Assembly (NCBI RefSeq): GCF_009727055.1
Contig: NC_052354.1
Location: 45,225,830-45,289,829, forward strand
Direction: 5' to 3'
Length of the DNA stretch: 64,000 nucleotides
Origin: Benincasa hispida
Lineage: Eukaryota > Streptophyta > Magnoliopsida > Cucurbitales > Cucurbitaceae
Of this stretch, positions 36,473 to 49,500 are shown piece after piece (within the stretch, counting starts at the first letter, position 1; every line of letters begins with the position of its first letter). The notes beneath the pieces were generated by a model that was not told the origin of the DNA, did not search any database, and saw only the letters and a program-made list of their open reading frames with translations. Both the position numbers and the translations under genes were made by a program.

Positions 36473-36799
36473 TTACCACAAAATCAATTATAATGTTACA
36501 ATAATATAAATTTTGTTTACTAAGATATTCATTTAGGTTCATTTTAATATTTTTACAACCACGACATTTATATAATAATATAATTGAGATAGATTTGAGT
36601 TTACATCGTTTAAAATTTAAAACAAATTAACTGAGTAGGAAATAATATTGTAAATCAAATTTTAACAGTATATGAATGATAGAAACAATTGTATTATTCA
36701 TATTAATTTTACATCGAAACTTATGTGTATTCGACAGTTTAAATATTTGATAATTATTTTTTATATTTTAATGCATACTATATATCTTTTTGTTTTAGG

Positions 36800-37749
36800 A
36801 AATTCTTATAAATAGAAAAATCCAAAAAATATTTACACTTCATAGCAAAAAATTCTAAAAGTGCTTTGTACTTTTGAAGCTTTTTGCAATAAAGTGTAAA
36901 TATTTTAAATATTTGTATATTTAGAAAGGCCCCTTTGTTTTATATAATTAGATTATATTTAAACTATAAAATATGAAAAATGTAAGGAAAAAAATACAAG
37001 AAACTAGAAACAAAAATAGTTATAAAACAAGTTTATGTTCTTGTTTCTTTTTTCAAAAAACAGGAAACATGAATAGTTATCAAACATATTCATGTTTCTT
37101 GTTCTAAAAAAAGAGGAAACAAAAAATGGGACCGTTATCAAACGGATCCTAAAATGTCACTTACCGTTGAGCTATATACTCATTTTAATTACAAAATTAA
37201 AAATTAAAAGACCTATTAGATATTTTTAACCTTCAAGTGACTTTTTTTATTGCAACCTTCAAGCGTAGATAACAAATAAAAATCTATCAAGTTTATTGAA
37301 AATTTAAAATTTATGAACTAAAGTGATAGAATTGAAAAGGTTAAAAAAACTAAACTCATAGTTTAACAAATGAGAATTTTATTTTTCTATTAGTGAATAT
37401 AAAGATAACTTTTAGAGATTTTTGCGTAAAACATCTTCTTTGTGCTATATATTTCAAAAATGTCTTTAAATTTGAATTTTTTCAATAAAGGCTTTTGGTA
37501 TTATTTTTTGACAAATTTACCCATTTTATTATTTTTATTCCCAATTTTTATATATATTTCCCTACTTTCAAAATTTTCTTAACGAGGAAGAGAAAAACTG
37601 CATTTATTATGAAGAGAGAGAATGTATTTAATATAATTTTTTCATATTTTTAAATGGAGAGAGAAAATGCATTTATTTGTTGAGATTTTTTCCTTAAAAT
37701 GCATTTAATGAAATTTTTTAATTTTTAATTTTCGTTTGTTTCACATATT

Positions 37750-37795
<46 letters not shown>

Positions 37796-38280
37796 GGATT
37801 CATGGCTATTTAAAATATACCTCATAACATTTTGTTAGGTACACCATATGAAATATACCACTCTATATAAATTAAAGACCGATTCAATGTTGGACATAAA
37901 TCACTGTATAATCTATTCGACATAAGTCGTAGTTTATATCATAAATTTCATTTACAGTATATATGTCCATTTAAGTAATCAGAAATCCCAACACATCAAA
38001 ATTTGTTTATATCAGAATACATATAAAATCTAAATGATAATAAAAAAAAACTCTCAACTAGTTTTTGTATTTGCTAACAAATACCTTGAAACATTGTTAA
38101 TATACCTTGGAACATATACAAAATTAAGATCAGTAGATCTTATGATATACAAATAAGAGTATATATTATTTAATCGAATTTCTTTATCAATTATCGCACA
38201 ATATATAAATCACATATTGACTTAATATTTAACATAAACCACAATATATATCAAATAAACAACACTATATAATCCACATA
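36800..38280. other. AT-rich intergenic region with poly-T
   Basis: Contains a hairpin with AAAATATTTACACTT near 36826 against AAGTGTAAATATTTT near 36892, two short near-copies of a CATGAATAGTTATCAAACATA motif (near 37067), and a run of 43 T at 37751-37793. No supported gene. Confidence 0.6.
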
Positions 38281-38289
38281 TATCAAGTA

Positions 38290-38880
38290 AAGGAATGCAT
38301 ATTTCCTTGAGGGTTTATAACATATATATTTAGAGTTAAAAAAGAACATAAAAGTTCTCCTCAATCTTAGTGTGACGGATCTGTATAGGCGGCATGAACA
38401 AAGTTCATCTTCATATATGGTTTATAACACATAACCCTCCATCTTCATCTCTTATTCTTCTTTAGCCATAGCCGCCATAGATCTGTATAGGCAGGTGGAT
38501 CTTGGTGCGCGATACAAACGAAGGGAGCAAACTACGCATGGAAGAGAGAAACAACGAGAAGACGACTAGCGGCTTACCTCGGCGACCCGCAGTTGACGAT
38601 CGGAAGTTGATGATGATGGAAAACGATTGATGAACGAGAACAAACGGTCAATTCTGATGAGCAAATGATTGATGAATGAGGACAAATGGCACGCAGCGGA
38701 CTGAAAAATGACGACAACGGAGGGGTGTGTGAAATCACCGAAAAGAGAAAAGAGAGGGAAGAGGAAGAAAGAAGAAGGGAAAGAGTTGACAATTTTTCTT
38801 CTTTTAAAAGAAACATTAAAGGATGTAAAACCTATATATATATGTGTATATATCTGTGTGGAACTAAGAGCTAAATTATA
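38290..38880. other. GC-richer block, possible decayed gene or transposon end
   Basis: GATCTGTATAGGC occurs twice (near 38389 and 38479), about 90 bp apart, each beside a GGCGGC or GCAGGTGG context. The following 350 bp is purine-rich on the + strand with GATGATGATGG and GAAAAGAGAAAAGAGAGGGA. The reverse frame 38574-38816 (80 residues, Ser/Leu-rich) and forward frame 38686-38874 are low-complexity mirror frames, and neither shows a domain. Confidence 0.35.
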
Positions 38881-40453
38881 AACAGCCCCTCAAATTAGTA
38901 GAAAAACAAAATTCAATAGAACTTTTTTTAAAAAAAAATAAAATGTTCGACACATTAAAATAAATATAACCCTATTTTAAGGCTTTTTATGTCCAGACAA
39001 TGACTGGTGTCAGCTTCAAAATTATAGAAAAAAAATGGGCCATTTCTGAGCCCAACCACCTATCTTTGTGGAACATTCAAAAGTCAAAATTATTATTCAT
39101 AAGTAATAAATAGCGTACATCATTTAAAAATCAAAATACCCTTTTCAATTTTAACGTGTCTAACTTCTTTTTATAAAAGCAAAATAATAATGCCAAAAAT
39201 ATCTTTTATTTTTTTTAACAAATTACCATGTTTGAATTCATCATAAGAGGACAATAAATTTTTAAAAAATTGTCATTTTAGTCACATATTTCCAATTTAC
39301 TTTCATTTTTGTCCTCATATATTCTAGCTAATCAGAATTAACTTATGGAACTCTAATACGTATTCATTGATGGTAAAAATAATTAGGATGATAGTAGGTT
39401 TAATTTTGTCAATTTTAGAAATAACTAAGGTGAGAATAAAGAAGAGATTTTAAAGAAGAGATTCAAATCGATGTCTAATGAAGAACAGAACTAATAGATT
39501 GATTTTATTTGGTTTGGTCTATTATCGGATTAGTTCTCTGTTTTTTGACATTTTTTCTTTCAATTATTTTAAATTGGGTCTTTTTTTTTTCTTTTTTTTT
39601 TATAGATTGAAATTGGACATGTTTGTTTTCTTTTTTCTGGACACTTTTCTAAGTAAAAACAATAATTGATCTTTTTTCTAAATAACAAATACACATGCAC
39701 CATAATAATTAAAATACTAAAAGATATATAATATTAGAGTTTTTTGGTTTTGATTCTGAACCAATATTTTTTTATTCTCTCCAAAAACAAACAAACATGT
39801 CCAATTTTATACTAAAATCCAAACCAAACCAATATATTGGTTTAAATCAATTTAGTTTTTCGATTTTTCAATTTTTTGTTACACTCCTAATTTAAAGTAA
39901 TAATCAATAGGAAAAAGTCGTCTTTTTTAGATCATAAGCTATTGAACATTATTCAAAGTGTCAAAGCTATTAAACATTATTCACAATGTCATACTTGTGT
40001 CCCTTTATGCTTAGTTTCTATTTTCTCTCTATATGTTATAATGTTACAATTTTACCAAATTTTGAACTTAGTTTGTACTTGACATTTTTATTTCAATACT
40101 TTACACTTTCGCTCCATGTTTTCGTTAATGCACAGTTTGATCTCGGTATCAAACTCCAATTAATTAATCTAAAATAATCATGAAGTGAAAATCTTAAATT
40201 AACTTTAATAGTGAAGAAGAAATATCAAAGTTAAAAGTATTAATCTTGAAAATTTGAGACCAAATGAAAACAAAACTCAAAATTCAAAGTAAAGATGTAA
40301 AATTATAAAACTAAATGACCAAAATGCAAATTAAGATAAAAATATAGCATTTTAGGACTTGTGAACCAAACGAAATTAGAAAAAAAAAATGTGGGGGCAA
40401 AAATGTATTTTTTTCATTAAATTAATAAATAAATAAAATCCTTTATCACTAAA
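38881..40453. other. AT-rich intergenic region
   Basis: No supported gene. 40180-40420 resembles one arm of the foldback family at 47421-48000 (GAGACCAAATGAAAACAAAACTC, AACTAAATGACC). Frames at 39478-39669 and 39986-40177 are T-rich low-complexity products. Confidence 0.55.
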
Positions 40454-41819
40454 GGGGTGTTTGGGCCCCTATTTAGAGTTGGGCGGGTGGACTATTATAG
40501 CCCATCCAACATTTGGGGTTCCAACTATTTTAGTTGGACCCCAGATCCCACTTAACCCACAAATTATTTGTCTCAATTATTTTGCTCTCCTCTATTTTGC
40601 TTATTCCAATTATTGCTCGATTATTTTGCTTGTTTCCTTCTATCTCTTCTTCTTGAGGTTTCATTATTGTTCCCGATTGACGTCGTTCTTGGTGGGTTTT
40701 GGAGTTTCCTCTTCTCCGTTCCTGCTGATCGGCTGCCATTATGGTTCTCTTTGGTCAGATTTGAAGAAATTCTTCGCATATCTAGACTACGGTATGTTTG
40801 GTAGTCTAGATCTGTGTTTTTCTCTAGCTCTGTAACCCTTTCTTTCACCTTCCTCTTTCATCTTGCTGTTTCGAACATCACTCTCATTCCTCCTTTATCT
40901 TGCTACTTCTTTCGGTTCTCTTTGCTCCAAACGAGGGTTTCCCCTTGTCGCTTCTTTGGATTCTCCAATCTTTTATGTTGTCCCTCCTGTCTATTTGAGT
41001 CTGAAATCGTACAACCATGTTGGAACTCATATCTTGCTTGGTAGGAGATGGAGATCCTCGTTTGGAGCATGGTAAGGGCTGGAGGATGGTGTTCAGATCT
41101 TAGTAGGGTTACCAGATCGAATGGTAAGTCTTCTTTCTTCACCAACCGATGATGAGTCATTGTAGTTTTTTTTTTTTTTTTTGACAAATGTAAGCTTATT
41201 TTTTTTACACATCTTTTTCAACTTACTCTAATTATTTTGCTCTATGCTTGATTTCAATGTTCTGTTCTTGGTCTTTGATTATCGATCTCTGATGATCATT
41301 GTATCTAATCATTTTGCAACTATTTGATTATCAGTCTTTGATTATACTCATTGATAGCTTCATTTGATAGGGTTGAATATATTTGATAAAAATGCAAACA
41401 ATTTTTTTTTATTGATAAACTAAAAGTAAAGTAACAGCTACAAAACACTGTCTTTAAGTATTAAGGTGAACAAACTTAAAAGTCCATAGATAACGATTTA
41501 AACTTATTAAGAAGTAGAAAAGAAAAAAGAGAAAAAGATATGCATTTTTACTTTAAACTTTCAATTTCATCCAATTGCACTCTAAATTTAGATAAAAATT
41601 TTAATCTTAACGTTAAGCATTAAAAAGTATTGTAATCTACTATTACTACTATTACTAGTTGTATCATACAACTTTGCATGCATTTAAAATTCCATGATAA
41701 GTATATTCTTTTTTAGATTAAAAGTACATTAATTTAAAGCTAAAATTAAATTTTGTGTAAATTTCAAAAACCACTTATGAATAAATGTTTCGAAAGTCAA
41801 TTTTCATATCGACAGTATA

Positions 41820-43225
<1,406 letters not shown>

Positions 43226-43413
43226 TAGCTTCATATTTAGTTTGTGGCTTTTACAATGTATTTTTTTTTTTTTAATTTCATGTATGCAATTTTGGAAATC
43301 AATTTTCAAATTTCTTAATATAATTAGATTTACTACCTTATACATTGTACATAACACATCACATGACAATTTTTTTCTTCACTATTTAAATTGTACTACA
43401 ATGTACATGTAGC

Positions 43414-44300
43414 AGGACGATAAGTTCTTCTAGAACTCCAAAGAACACTTGGACGAGGGAGGAAGAGTGAAGTTAGTGGAATGTTTGGTGACTTTGGTTG
43501 AATCTGGTGGATGGAGATCAAACAACGAGACCTTTCGCCCTGGGTACTTGGCATAGTTACAACGTATGATGGCTGATAAGATACCTAGCTGTAGAATACA
43601 AGGGACTCCTACCATAGATTATAGGGTAAGGAGCCTTAAAAGAACGTACCAAGCTATAACAGAAATGCGAGGATTGACATTCAACGAGTTTGGTTGGAAT
43701 GAAGAATTCCAATGCATCCCCGCGAAGAAAGAGACGTTCGATGGTTGGGTGAAGGTAAAATTTCATAAACATTTTTTTTTTCATTTATCACCCATTATAT
43801 TAACCAACCATACTCTTCATGTAAAGTCATCCTGCAGCAAAAGGGCTCCTGAATAAGTCATTCTCATATTTTGATGACTTAGCCTACGTCTTCGACAAGG
43901 ACTGGGCAACTGGATAAGGGACAGAGACACCTGGTAACATGACCTCAAATGTGCCAGGGCGTATGAAGGTGCTTCTATTGGCGATTCACAGTATCATGAC
44001 TTGTCACATAATGAGTTTGATGGAATCCCAACTGGCTTTGGTTCTGAAGGAGGCAATTCATCAAGGGGTAGTAAGAGAAAGTGTTATGGTTATTAGTCTA
44101 AGTTGGTTAGGTTTTTAAGAATGCAACAGACTTTACAAATGACCAACTGAAGTCCATTGCTGGATGGCCGAAAGAGCAGCGTGCAACAGAGGTTGAACTA
44201 CGTGCTAGGATTGTAAATGAACTTAACAATATTCCAAAACTACAAACTCGACAGAAGGTGAAGCTTATGAATATCATATTCTGCATTGTGCATAATACAA
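43414..44300 (+). pseudogene. Myb/SANT-like Harbinger protein
   Basis: The second Harbinger protein, which in known elements helps the transposase enter the nucleus and bind the transposon ends. Visible parts: TPKNTWTREEE, then after a frameshift KLVECLVTLVESGGWRSNN-TFRPGYLA, then MMADKIPSC and YRVRSLKRTYQAITEMRG (the Myb/SANT-like helices, 43444-43680), then GWNEEFQCI and TFDGWVK. After an intron of about 75 bp (starting at 43756) the sequence reads SHPAAKGLLNKSFSYFDDLA, with a stop after Asp-Trp-Ala-Thr-Gly. A C-terminal block, DFTNDQLKSIAGWPKEQRAT (44110-44290), also matches the family. Several frameshifts and stops make it a pseudogene. Confidence 0.85.
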
Positions 44301-44962
44301 AGAGTTTTTTTGTCTGTTCTAATTGATATGAAATTGGAGTATTGCAAGCTTCTTCTTCTAGACAGTGCCTGAACAACTATTTTCATCACCTGTTTTTCCA
44401 TGTTTAATTTGAACATATCTAAATTATGGCTTGTACTTTATAATAATTTTTATATTTCACTCCGTATTATTTCATGGACATAGATGTGATTTGGTTTTCT
44501 TTTTTTGCTGTTTGTGAAATTTCTCTATCTCTACATATATTAATATGTTGGGCAATGATTAATAGCTTTTGAAGAGAATGGAATTGTATTTGTTACATGC
44601 TCACGAAGTTTGATACGTCAAACAAAGTTAAAATTGGTGGAATGAGGACAATGCAACTTTCAACACATTTTATATAAATTGGTGGAACAAACAATTTTAT
44701 TTAGGTTCATAAAAATATGATATTTCATTTAAATTTGTTTCCTTCGATATACGGAAAAGTAGAATCAATTGTGATATATACTCACATAACATGCATTCAA
44801 TTTACATACTGTTATAACCGATACAAATTATTATAACCTAGACTATAATAATACAAACACATTATTATACCACAAACTAAAATAATATGCATCCCAAATA
44901 CATACTATTATAATCCACAAACGATAATAAACACGGACTATTATTAACCATTCAACACCAAG

Positions 44963-45166
44963 TTTTAAAGTCCATCCATTTAAATTAATTATACGTGTTT
45001 ATACTTCTGATTGGTAATAGCAGTTTTTTTTTTTTTTTTTTAATTTTTTAAGAAAAAGAAAAGAAAAGAAAAAAAGGTCATTTTCCTCATATAAATTTAC
45101 TTACCATGATTTTCACATTTTCATTATTAATTCATTTCCCCTGAAGATATTTAAAGATTTGTTTTT

Positions 45167-45201
<35 letters not shown>

Positions 45202-45480
45202 GAAAAAAAAGATATTTACAGATATCACATTTGAATTTCAAAATTAAAATAATTCGTTTATACAACAAGAACATTCTACAAGAAAAATAAATAAACCCTA
45301 ATGAACTTATTGATTTTGAGGAAGATTAAACAAATTAGGGCTGGTACTAATTACGATCCCACTCACAAATTCAACCAAAAACAAAAATCTTCATCAAGAA
45401 CAGAGTACCCAAAACGAAAAGAAAATTCAATAAATTAAGTTAAAAAGCAAAAGGAATCTCATACCGAATGATTAGTTCTT
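44963..45480. other. Low-complexity spacer downstream of the Harbinger element
   Basis: T run near 45026-45041 and A/GA-rich runs at 45047-45080 and 45165-45210. No gene seen. The right part would be the 3' flank (possibly 3'UTR) of the small reverse-strand gene at 45562-45825. Confidence 0.6.
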
Positions 45481-45561
45481 CTTCTTACCAGTCAAAATTC
45501 TGTTTCTAATGCCGCTGAGGAAGCGACAAGTAATTTGGAAATGGAATCAATCGAGAACGGA

Positions 45562-45825
45562 TTACAAGTTGCAGCCGTAGAAGACAAAGAAGAAGCCAAT
45601 CATGGAGACTAAGGCGACGGATTCGAAGGCGGTGGTGACGGACCAGATGAGTTCATCGACGATCGGAATGTTGAGAAGGCCGCGAGGCCAGCGGCGGAAC
45701 CAGGCGGAACTCCAGTTCCATGAGAAAAGCGAGGAGAGGACGTCGGTCCACCGGAAAATGGAGGATCTGAGGGAAAATTCGAATTCCGTCCAACTGAACG
45801 CCGATCTCGGTGACCTTCCCGCCAT
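45562..45825 (-). CDS. Small predicted membrane protein, unknown function
   Basis: 87 residues starting MAGRSPRSAFSWTEFEFSLR. ATG 45825 has a strong plant initiation context (AACAATGGCG). The protein is aromatic-rich, with seven Trp. It has a basic middle (F-R-R-W-P-R-G) and a C-terminal hydrophobic segment at about residues 60-83 (IWSVTTAFESVALVSMIGFF), so it could be a tail-anchored or single-pass membrane protein. The coding GC content is much higher than its flanks. About 70 bp after the stop a CTG-GTAAGAAG splice donor (near 45489) suggests a 3'UTR intron. I do not recognise the family. The opposite strand has a 112-codon frame (45602-45940) whose product is hydrophilic and has no features, so I take it as the mirror frame. 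No transposon features surround it. Confidence 0.6.
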   Translation of the reverse strand: MAGRSPRSAFSWTEFEFSLRSSIFRWTDVLSSLFSWNWSSAWFRRWPRGLLNIPIVDELIWSVTTAFESVALVSMIGFFFVFYGCNL

Positions 45826-45959
45826 TGTTGCTGCTCTTTTCGCCTTCCTGAAACTGTGGCGAGATTATAGAGAGTCTTTGTGGGCGGGGGTTATAAAACT
45901 TGAAGATATAGTGGGAATTATTAGGTGTGGCCGTGTGTAGAGCAAAACTTGTGCTCCCT

Positions 45960-47420
45960 ATCTCTCTTGTAGAAGTTTCAAGAAATCACTCCTCGGAAGT
46001 TAAAATATCATTTGATATTTTAAAACAAAAACTAGTTATTTATTAACATATTTCACTGTAATTGTTTTGAATGGGAAAACAAAATATAGCAACATGTCAC
46101 TATCTATTATAGGAGAATAGATCACATGGTCTATAACGACGTTTTGCTATATTTGTATAAAAGTTATTTTATTTGAAAATAAATCCTAAAAACATATTTA
46201 TATATTATATTTTTCTTGATAAAAATATTGTTTTTATTTAATCAATTTTGAATAAAATTAACTGCAAGATGTTAAATTTGAGATTTATTCATACATGTAT
46301 TAAAATTAAACAAATTAAAAAATATAAAGATCAAAATAGTATTTTTAACTCGTAAAGTGATTTGCTTATCACAAAAAGAAAGTATATGTTAATAAGTACT
46401 AGACTGTACTCATGTTTGCTATTTCTTTTAGATACAATAATTGTAGAAATGAGAGATCGAACTTACGACTTAGGAAGATAATGCATACCAAACACCCCTT
46501 GAGATAAGTTCGATACAACCTCATGGATATTTTTGTTGGTTTTTTAAACGTTCCATGGGCATTTTCACAATGTGATAAAAATATTTGTTGACTTCACATA
46601 TCTATGATGATTTCATTGTATCTAGTCTAATTTTTGGTTAAATTTTACTACAGTGTAAAACATGATTAAATCTGTAGTAAAACTTAACCAAAAGTTAGAC
46701 TAAAAATAGTTTACATGGTTAAGTTGTGTACCTTTAACTAAAATGTCATAAGTTTGAGTTGTTGTATTCACATGTCCTGTGACTAAAAATAATAATAAGA
46801 TTAAATCATAAATTTGACACTTAATTTTTAAATTTGTGTCTATTTGATCTTTAAACTTAAAAAATTATTAAATATGTTTATAAACTTTTAATTTTGTGTC
46901 CAATATGTACTTAAACTAAAAAAAATCAAATAAGTTCTTAAAATTTCATATTGTTTCTAATATATCTATGAATTTTCAATTTTGTGTTAGACTAATTCAT
47001 TATTTTTTAAAAAATGTTTAGATTTACTCAACCTAAAAAATCAAAAAGTTAGAAGTTTATTAGATAAAAATATATGTACATATTTAATAGATCTAATACT
47101 TTTTAAAAATTAAGTTTAGAAACATATTAATCAGTAGGTACAAAATTTGAGAATAAACACAACGATTAAACTTATAACTTAACCACAACGACTAAACTTA
47201 AAACTTAACATAATAATAACAACATTTTGGCACACTTTCTTGTGTCAAAAACACAATCAAAATTCTCTTACACTGTTCTTCCTTTATCCTAAGTGACTTG
47301 TTTTTGCTTCTATTTCCAATGTCTCTCTCAAAAAGCAGTAATAGTAGTAGTAATAATAATAATAATAATAATAACAATTAAATCAACCATTTGATTTGTA
47401 TATATATAAAAAATAAAGAG
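45960..47420. other. AT-rich intergenic region
   Basis: 46075-46165 is a short hairpin repeat with ACAAAATATAGCAA on the left and TTGCTATATTTGT on the right. 46800-47220 resembles a diverged copy of the foldback family at 47421-48000. A GTA/ATA trinucleotide run lies near 47337-47380. No supported gene. Confidence 0.55.
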
Positions 47421-48000
47421 TAATACATTTTTGGTCCCTAAGTTTTGGTTCTAAATTCTATTTGGTCTATAAGTTTTAAAATGTTACATATTTAATCTTT
47501 TAAGTTTCGAATGTTGTTTTAATTTAGTTTATAAGTTTCAAAATGTTACAACTTTACCTTTGAGATTTGAATTTTGTTTTAATTTGGTTTTTAACCTTCA
47601 ATTTTCATTAAATACTTATTTTCAATGATTGACGTTAATTTCTATTAATTAATTAAAAATAATTAGAAGGAAAATTTTAAATTTATTTTAAAAGTGATAA
47701 AACAGTGAAACTTAACCAATTATAAGTCTTTTAACAATTTTTAATTTATTAACACAAATTAACTCTAAAAGACGGAAAATAAATATTTAGTAAAAAATTG
47801 ATGTTATAAGTGTAAACCTCGAAATATAAATACCAGATTGAAGCAAAACTGAAATGTAAAAAGTAAAATTGTAGCATTTTGAGATCTAGAGACTAAATTG
47901 AAACTAAATTCAAAACTTAAAAACTAAATATGTAATATTTTGAAATCCAGAGACTAAATAGAAACTAGATCCAAAACTTACAAATCAAAAATGTATTTTT
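47421..48000. mobile_element. Foldback element with long inverted arms
   Basis: Left arm 47424-about 47558 (ATACATTTTTGGTCCCTAAG, TATAAGTTTTAAAATGTTAC) is matched by the inverse of about 47868-48000 (its reverse complement starts AATACATTTTTGATTTGTAA and has AGTTTTGGATCTAGTTTC). The arms pair over roughly 130 bp with about 80 percent identity, leaving an AT-rich noncoding centre. Related copies lie at 29130-29475, 40180-40420 and 46800-47220. Confidence 0.65.
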
Positions 48001-48039
48001 TTAAAAAAAAAATAATAATTTAAAAGAAAAAATCCACTT

Positions 48040-48330
48040 ACGGCGCTTGCTTCACACGCGCTGAACGAGGACGTGGGGCTGCAGACTTGATCCGAGAGTA
48101 TGGCGACGCTGGTGGCTGCGATTGCCTAGTATAGAAACTCGGGCCCGCACTGAGCTGGAATCCGATGTGGCAGCTCACCACCAGACGATTCTATAAGATA
48201 AATCTCAGCCGTACATCTCAGATCATGCGATGGCAAAAAGAAACTGCGGCTTGATGTACGGTTGTGATGAAAGGTTGAAAAAGTGTAGGGTGGGGAGGGA
48301 CGTCGACGGGTTGCGAATCCCAAGATTTTA
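48040..48330. promoter_or_regulatory. Isolated GC-rich promoter-like island
   Basis: About 290 bp of GC-rich sequence in AT-rich surroundings, with CACGCGCTGAACGAGGACGTGG, GATAAATCTCAGCCGTACAT and GATGTGGCAGC motifs reminiscent of light- or stress-responsive plant promoters. A tiny frame, ATG 48100 to TAG, encodes MATLVAAIA only. The reverse frame 48126-48323 (65 residues) shows no domain. This is either an orphan promoter or a decayed gene end. Confidence 0.35.
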
Positions 48331-49020
48331 GAAGGGTGTTTGGTTATGGTGCTTCTAATTTAAATAATTGGAGGGAAAATCTTTGAAACTAAAAAGAAAA
48401 AAGAAAAAAAGGTTTGAAAATGTTAGAATACTCATAATTATTTATATTTTGTCTTGTAATGTAATTTTGAAATTGCAATTTTCAAGCAAGATATAAAAAG
48501 GTTCATCTTCACACGTCTCAATTCTTTTAAAATATTGATCAAAATTGAGAAAATTATTTAAATTAATAAATAAACTTAAAAGTGTTTATTATTTACTTTA
48601 GTGTTATTTTATTACTTATTTTCTTGTGTTTAGTTGATTTTTCATAATATAATGAAAATGTTGATTCACTTCTTATGTCAATGTTGATAGGAATGTCGAT
48701 ATATTGATGAAATTTTAATACAATACTCTCAATTTATTACTTTTGCAACGTTTATCTTGTTAGTCTCCAAATTTTGAAGAATGGTTGCATTTGGATTTTA
48801 AAAATATATCTTTTTAGTCTTAACGTTTCTAGGAGGTAGGAATAATCTAAAAAGGTTTTTGAAGTAATTTTCTATTTAAAATTATTTTTGTAATTTGATT
48901 ATTTAAAACAATAAAAAAAATATTACTTTAAGAACATTTTAAATTTATTCTAAAAGATTTAAAGACTAGAGAAAATATACATTTTGAAAATTTAAGGACC
49001 AAATAGTTATTGAAAATTGT
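48331..49020. other. AT-rich intergenic region
   Basis: No gene or recognisable repeat was seen between the GC-rich island and the plastid-derived insertion. Confidence 0.55.
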
Positions 49021-49029
49021 TTTTCTCGC

Positions 49030-49500
49030 CAAGTCGAATTGCTTTATCAATGATTCGGTGAATGTATCTATGTTCAATTCGTGGGTGTACATGTATAAAT
49101 CAAATGAATTTCGTTAGGATGGGGCTCATCAATTTAATTAGGATCGGTCTTATGATGAAACAATTCATTGCATTGATCAAATCCAATATCAATAAACCAT
49201 TTTACCTATACTCATTAGATAAATCAAATTTTTCGTTCTTGAATGAGCGACTATGTGGATAAGATATATTTATGTACATATCTTATTATTTATAATTTAT
49301 AATAATTATATACACTAGACTCATCGTGGCTAGTGGCTTATTCAGAAATTGAATCAAATAGGCCTTTTTAACTCAGTGGTAGAGTAACGTTATGCTAAGG
49401 CGTAAGTCATCGGTTCAAATCCGATAAGGGGCTTTAGCTTTTTTCATAAAACTCCAGTCGTAGTATTCATATTTGATTGAAGGGAGAAGGGAGAATAGAC
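49030..49500 (+). other. Plastid-derived insertion (NUPT) with trnT-GGU
   Basis: The tRNA at 49362-49433 is plastid trnT. The flanks (49050-49260, with ATGAAACAATTCATTGCATT; and 49440-49480, with AAACTCCAGTCGTAGTATTC) look like the plastid trnE-trnT and trnT-psbD spacers as far as I recall them. Outer borders are estimates. Frame 49062-49262 is spacer sequence, not a gene. Confidence 0.65.
49362..49433 (+). tRNA. trnT-GGU: Plastid trnT-GGU copy, mutated (pseudogene in nucleus)
   Basis: 72 bp that folds as a full cloverleaf: acceptor GCCTTTT/AAGGGGC, D arm ACTC/GAGT, anticodon arm ACGTT/GGCGT with two G-U pairs, T arm ATCGG/CCGAT with loop TTCAAAT. Compared with the plastid gene as I know it, CGCCATGGT has become CGTTATGCT, so the anticodon at 49394-49396 is GCT (Ser) instead of GGT (Thr). 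No CCA is encoded, as usual for plants. It sits in a plastid-derived insertion and is unlikely to be expressed. Confidence 0.8.

Noticed and set aside
40461..41187. Several forward and reverse frames in the Harbinger leader
   Set aside because: T/C-rich sequence gives complementary frames of Ser, Leu and Phe or Arg and Lys; no family match.
45602..45940. 112-codon forward frame as a gene
   Set aside because: Hydrophilic mirror of the better-supported reverse-strand frame; no domain or splice evidence seen.
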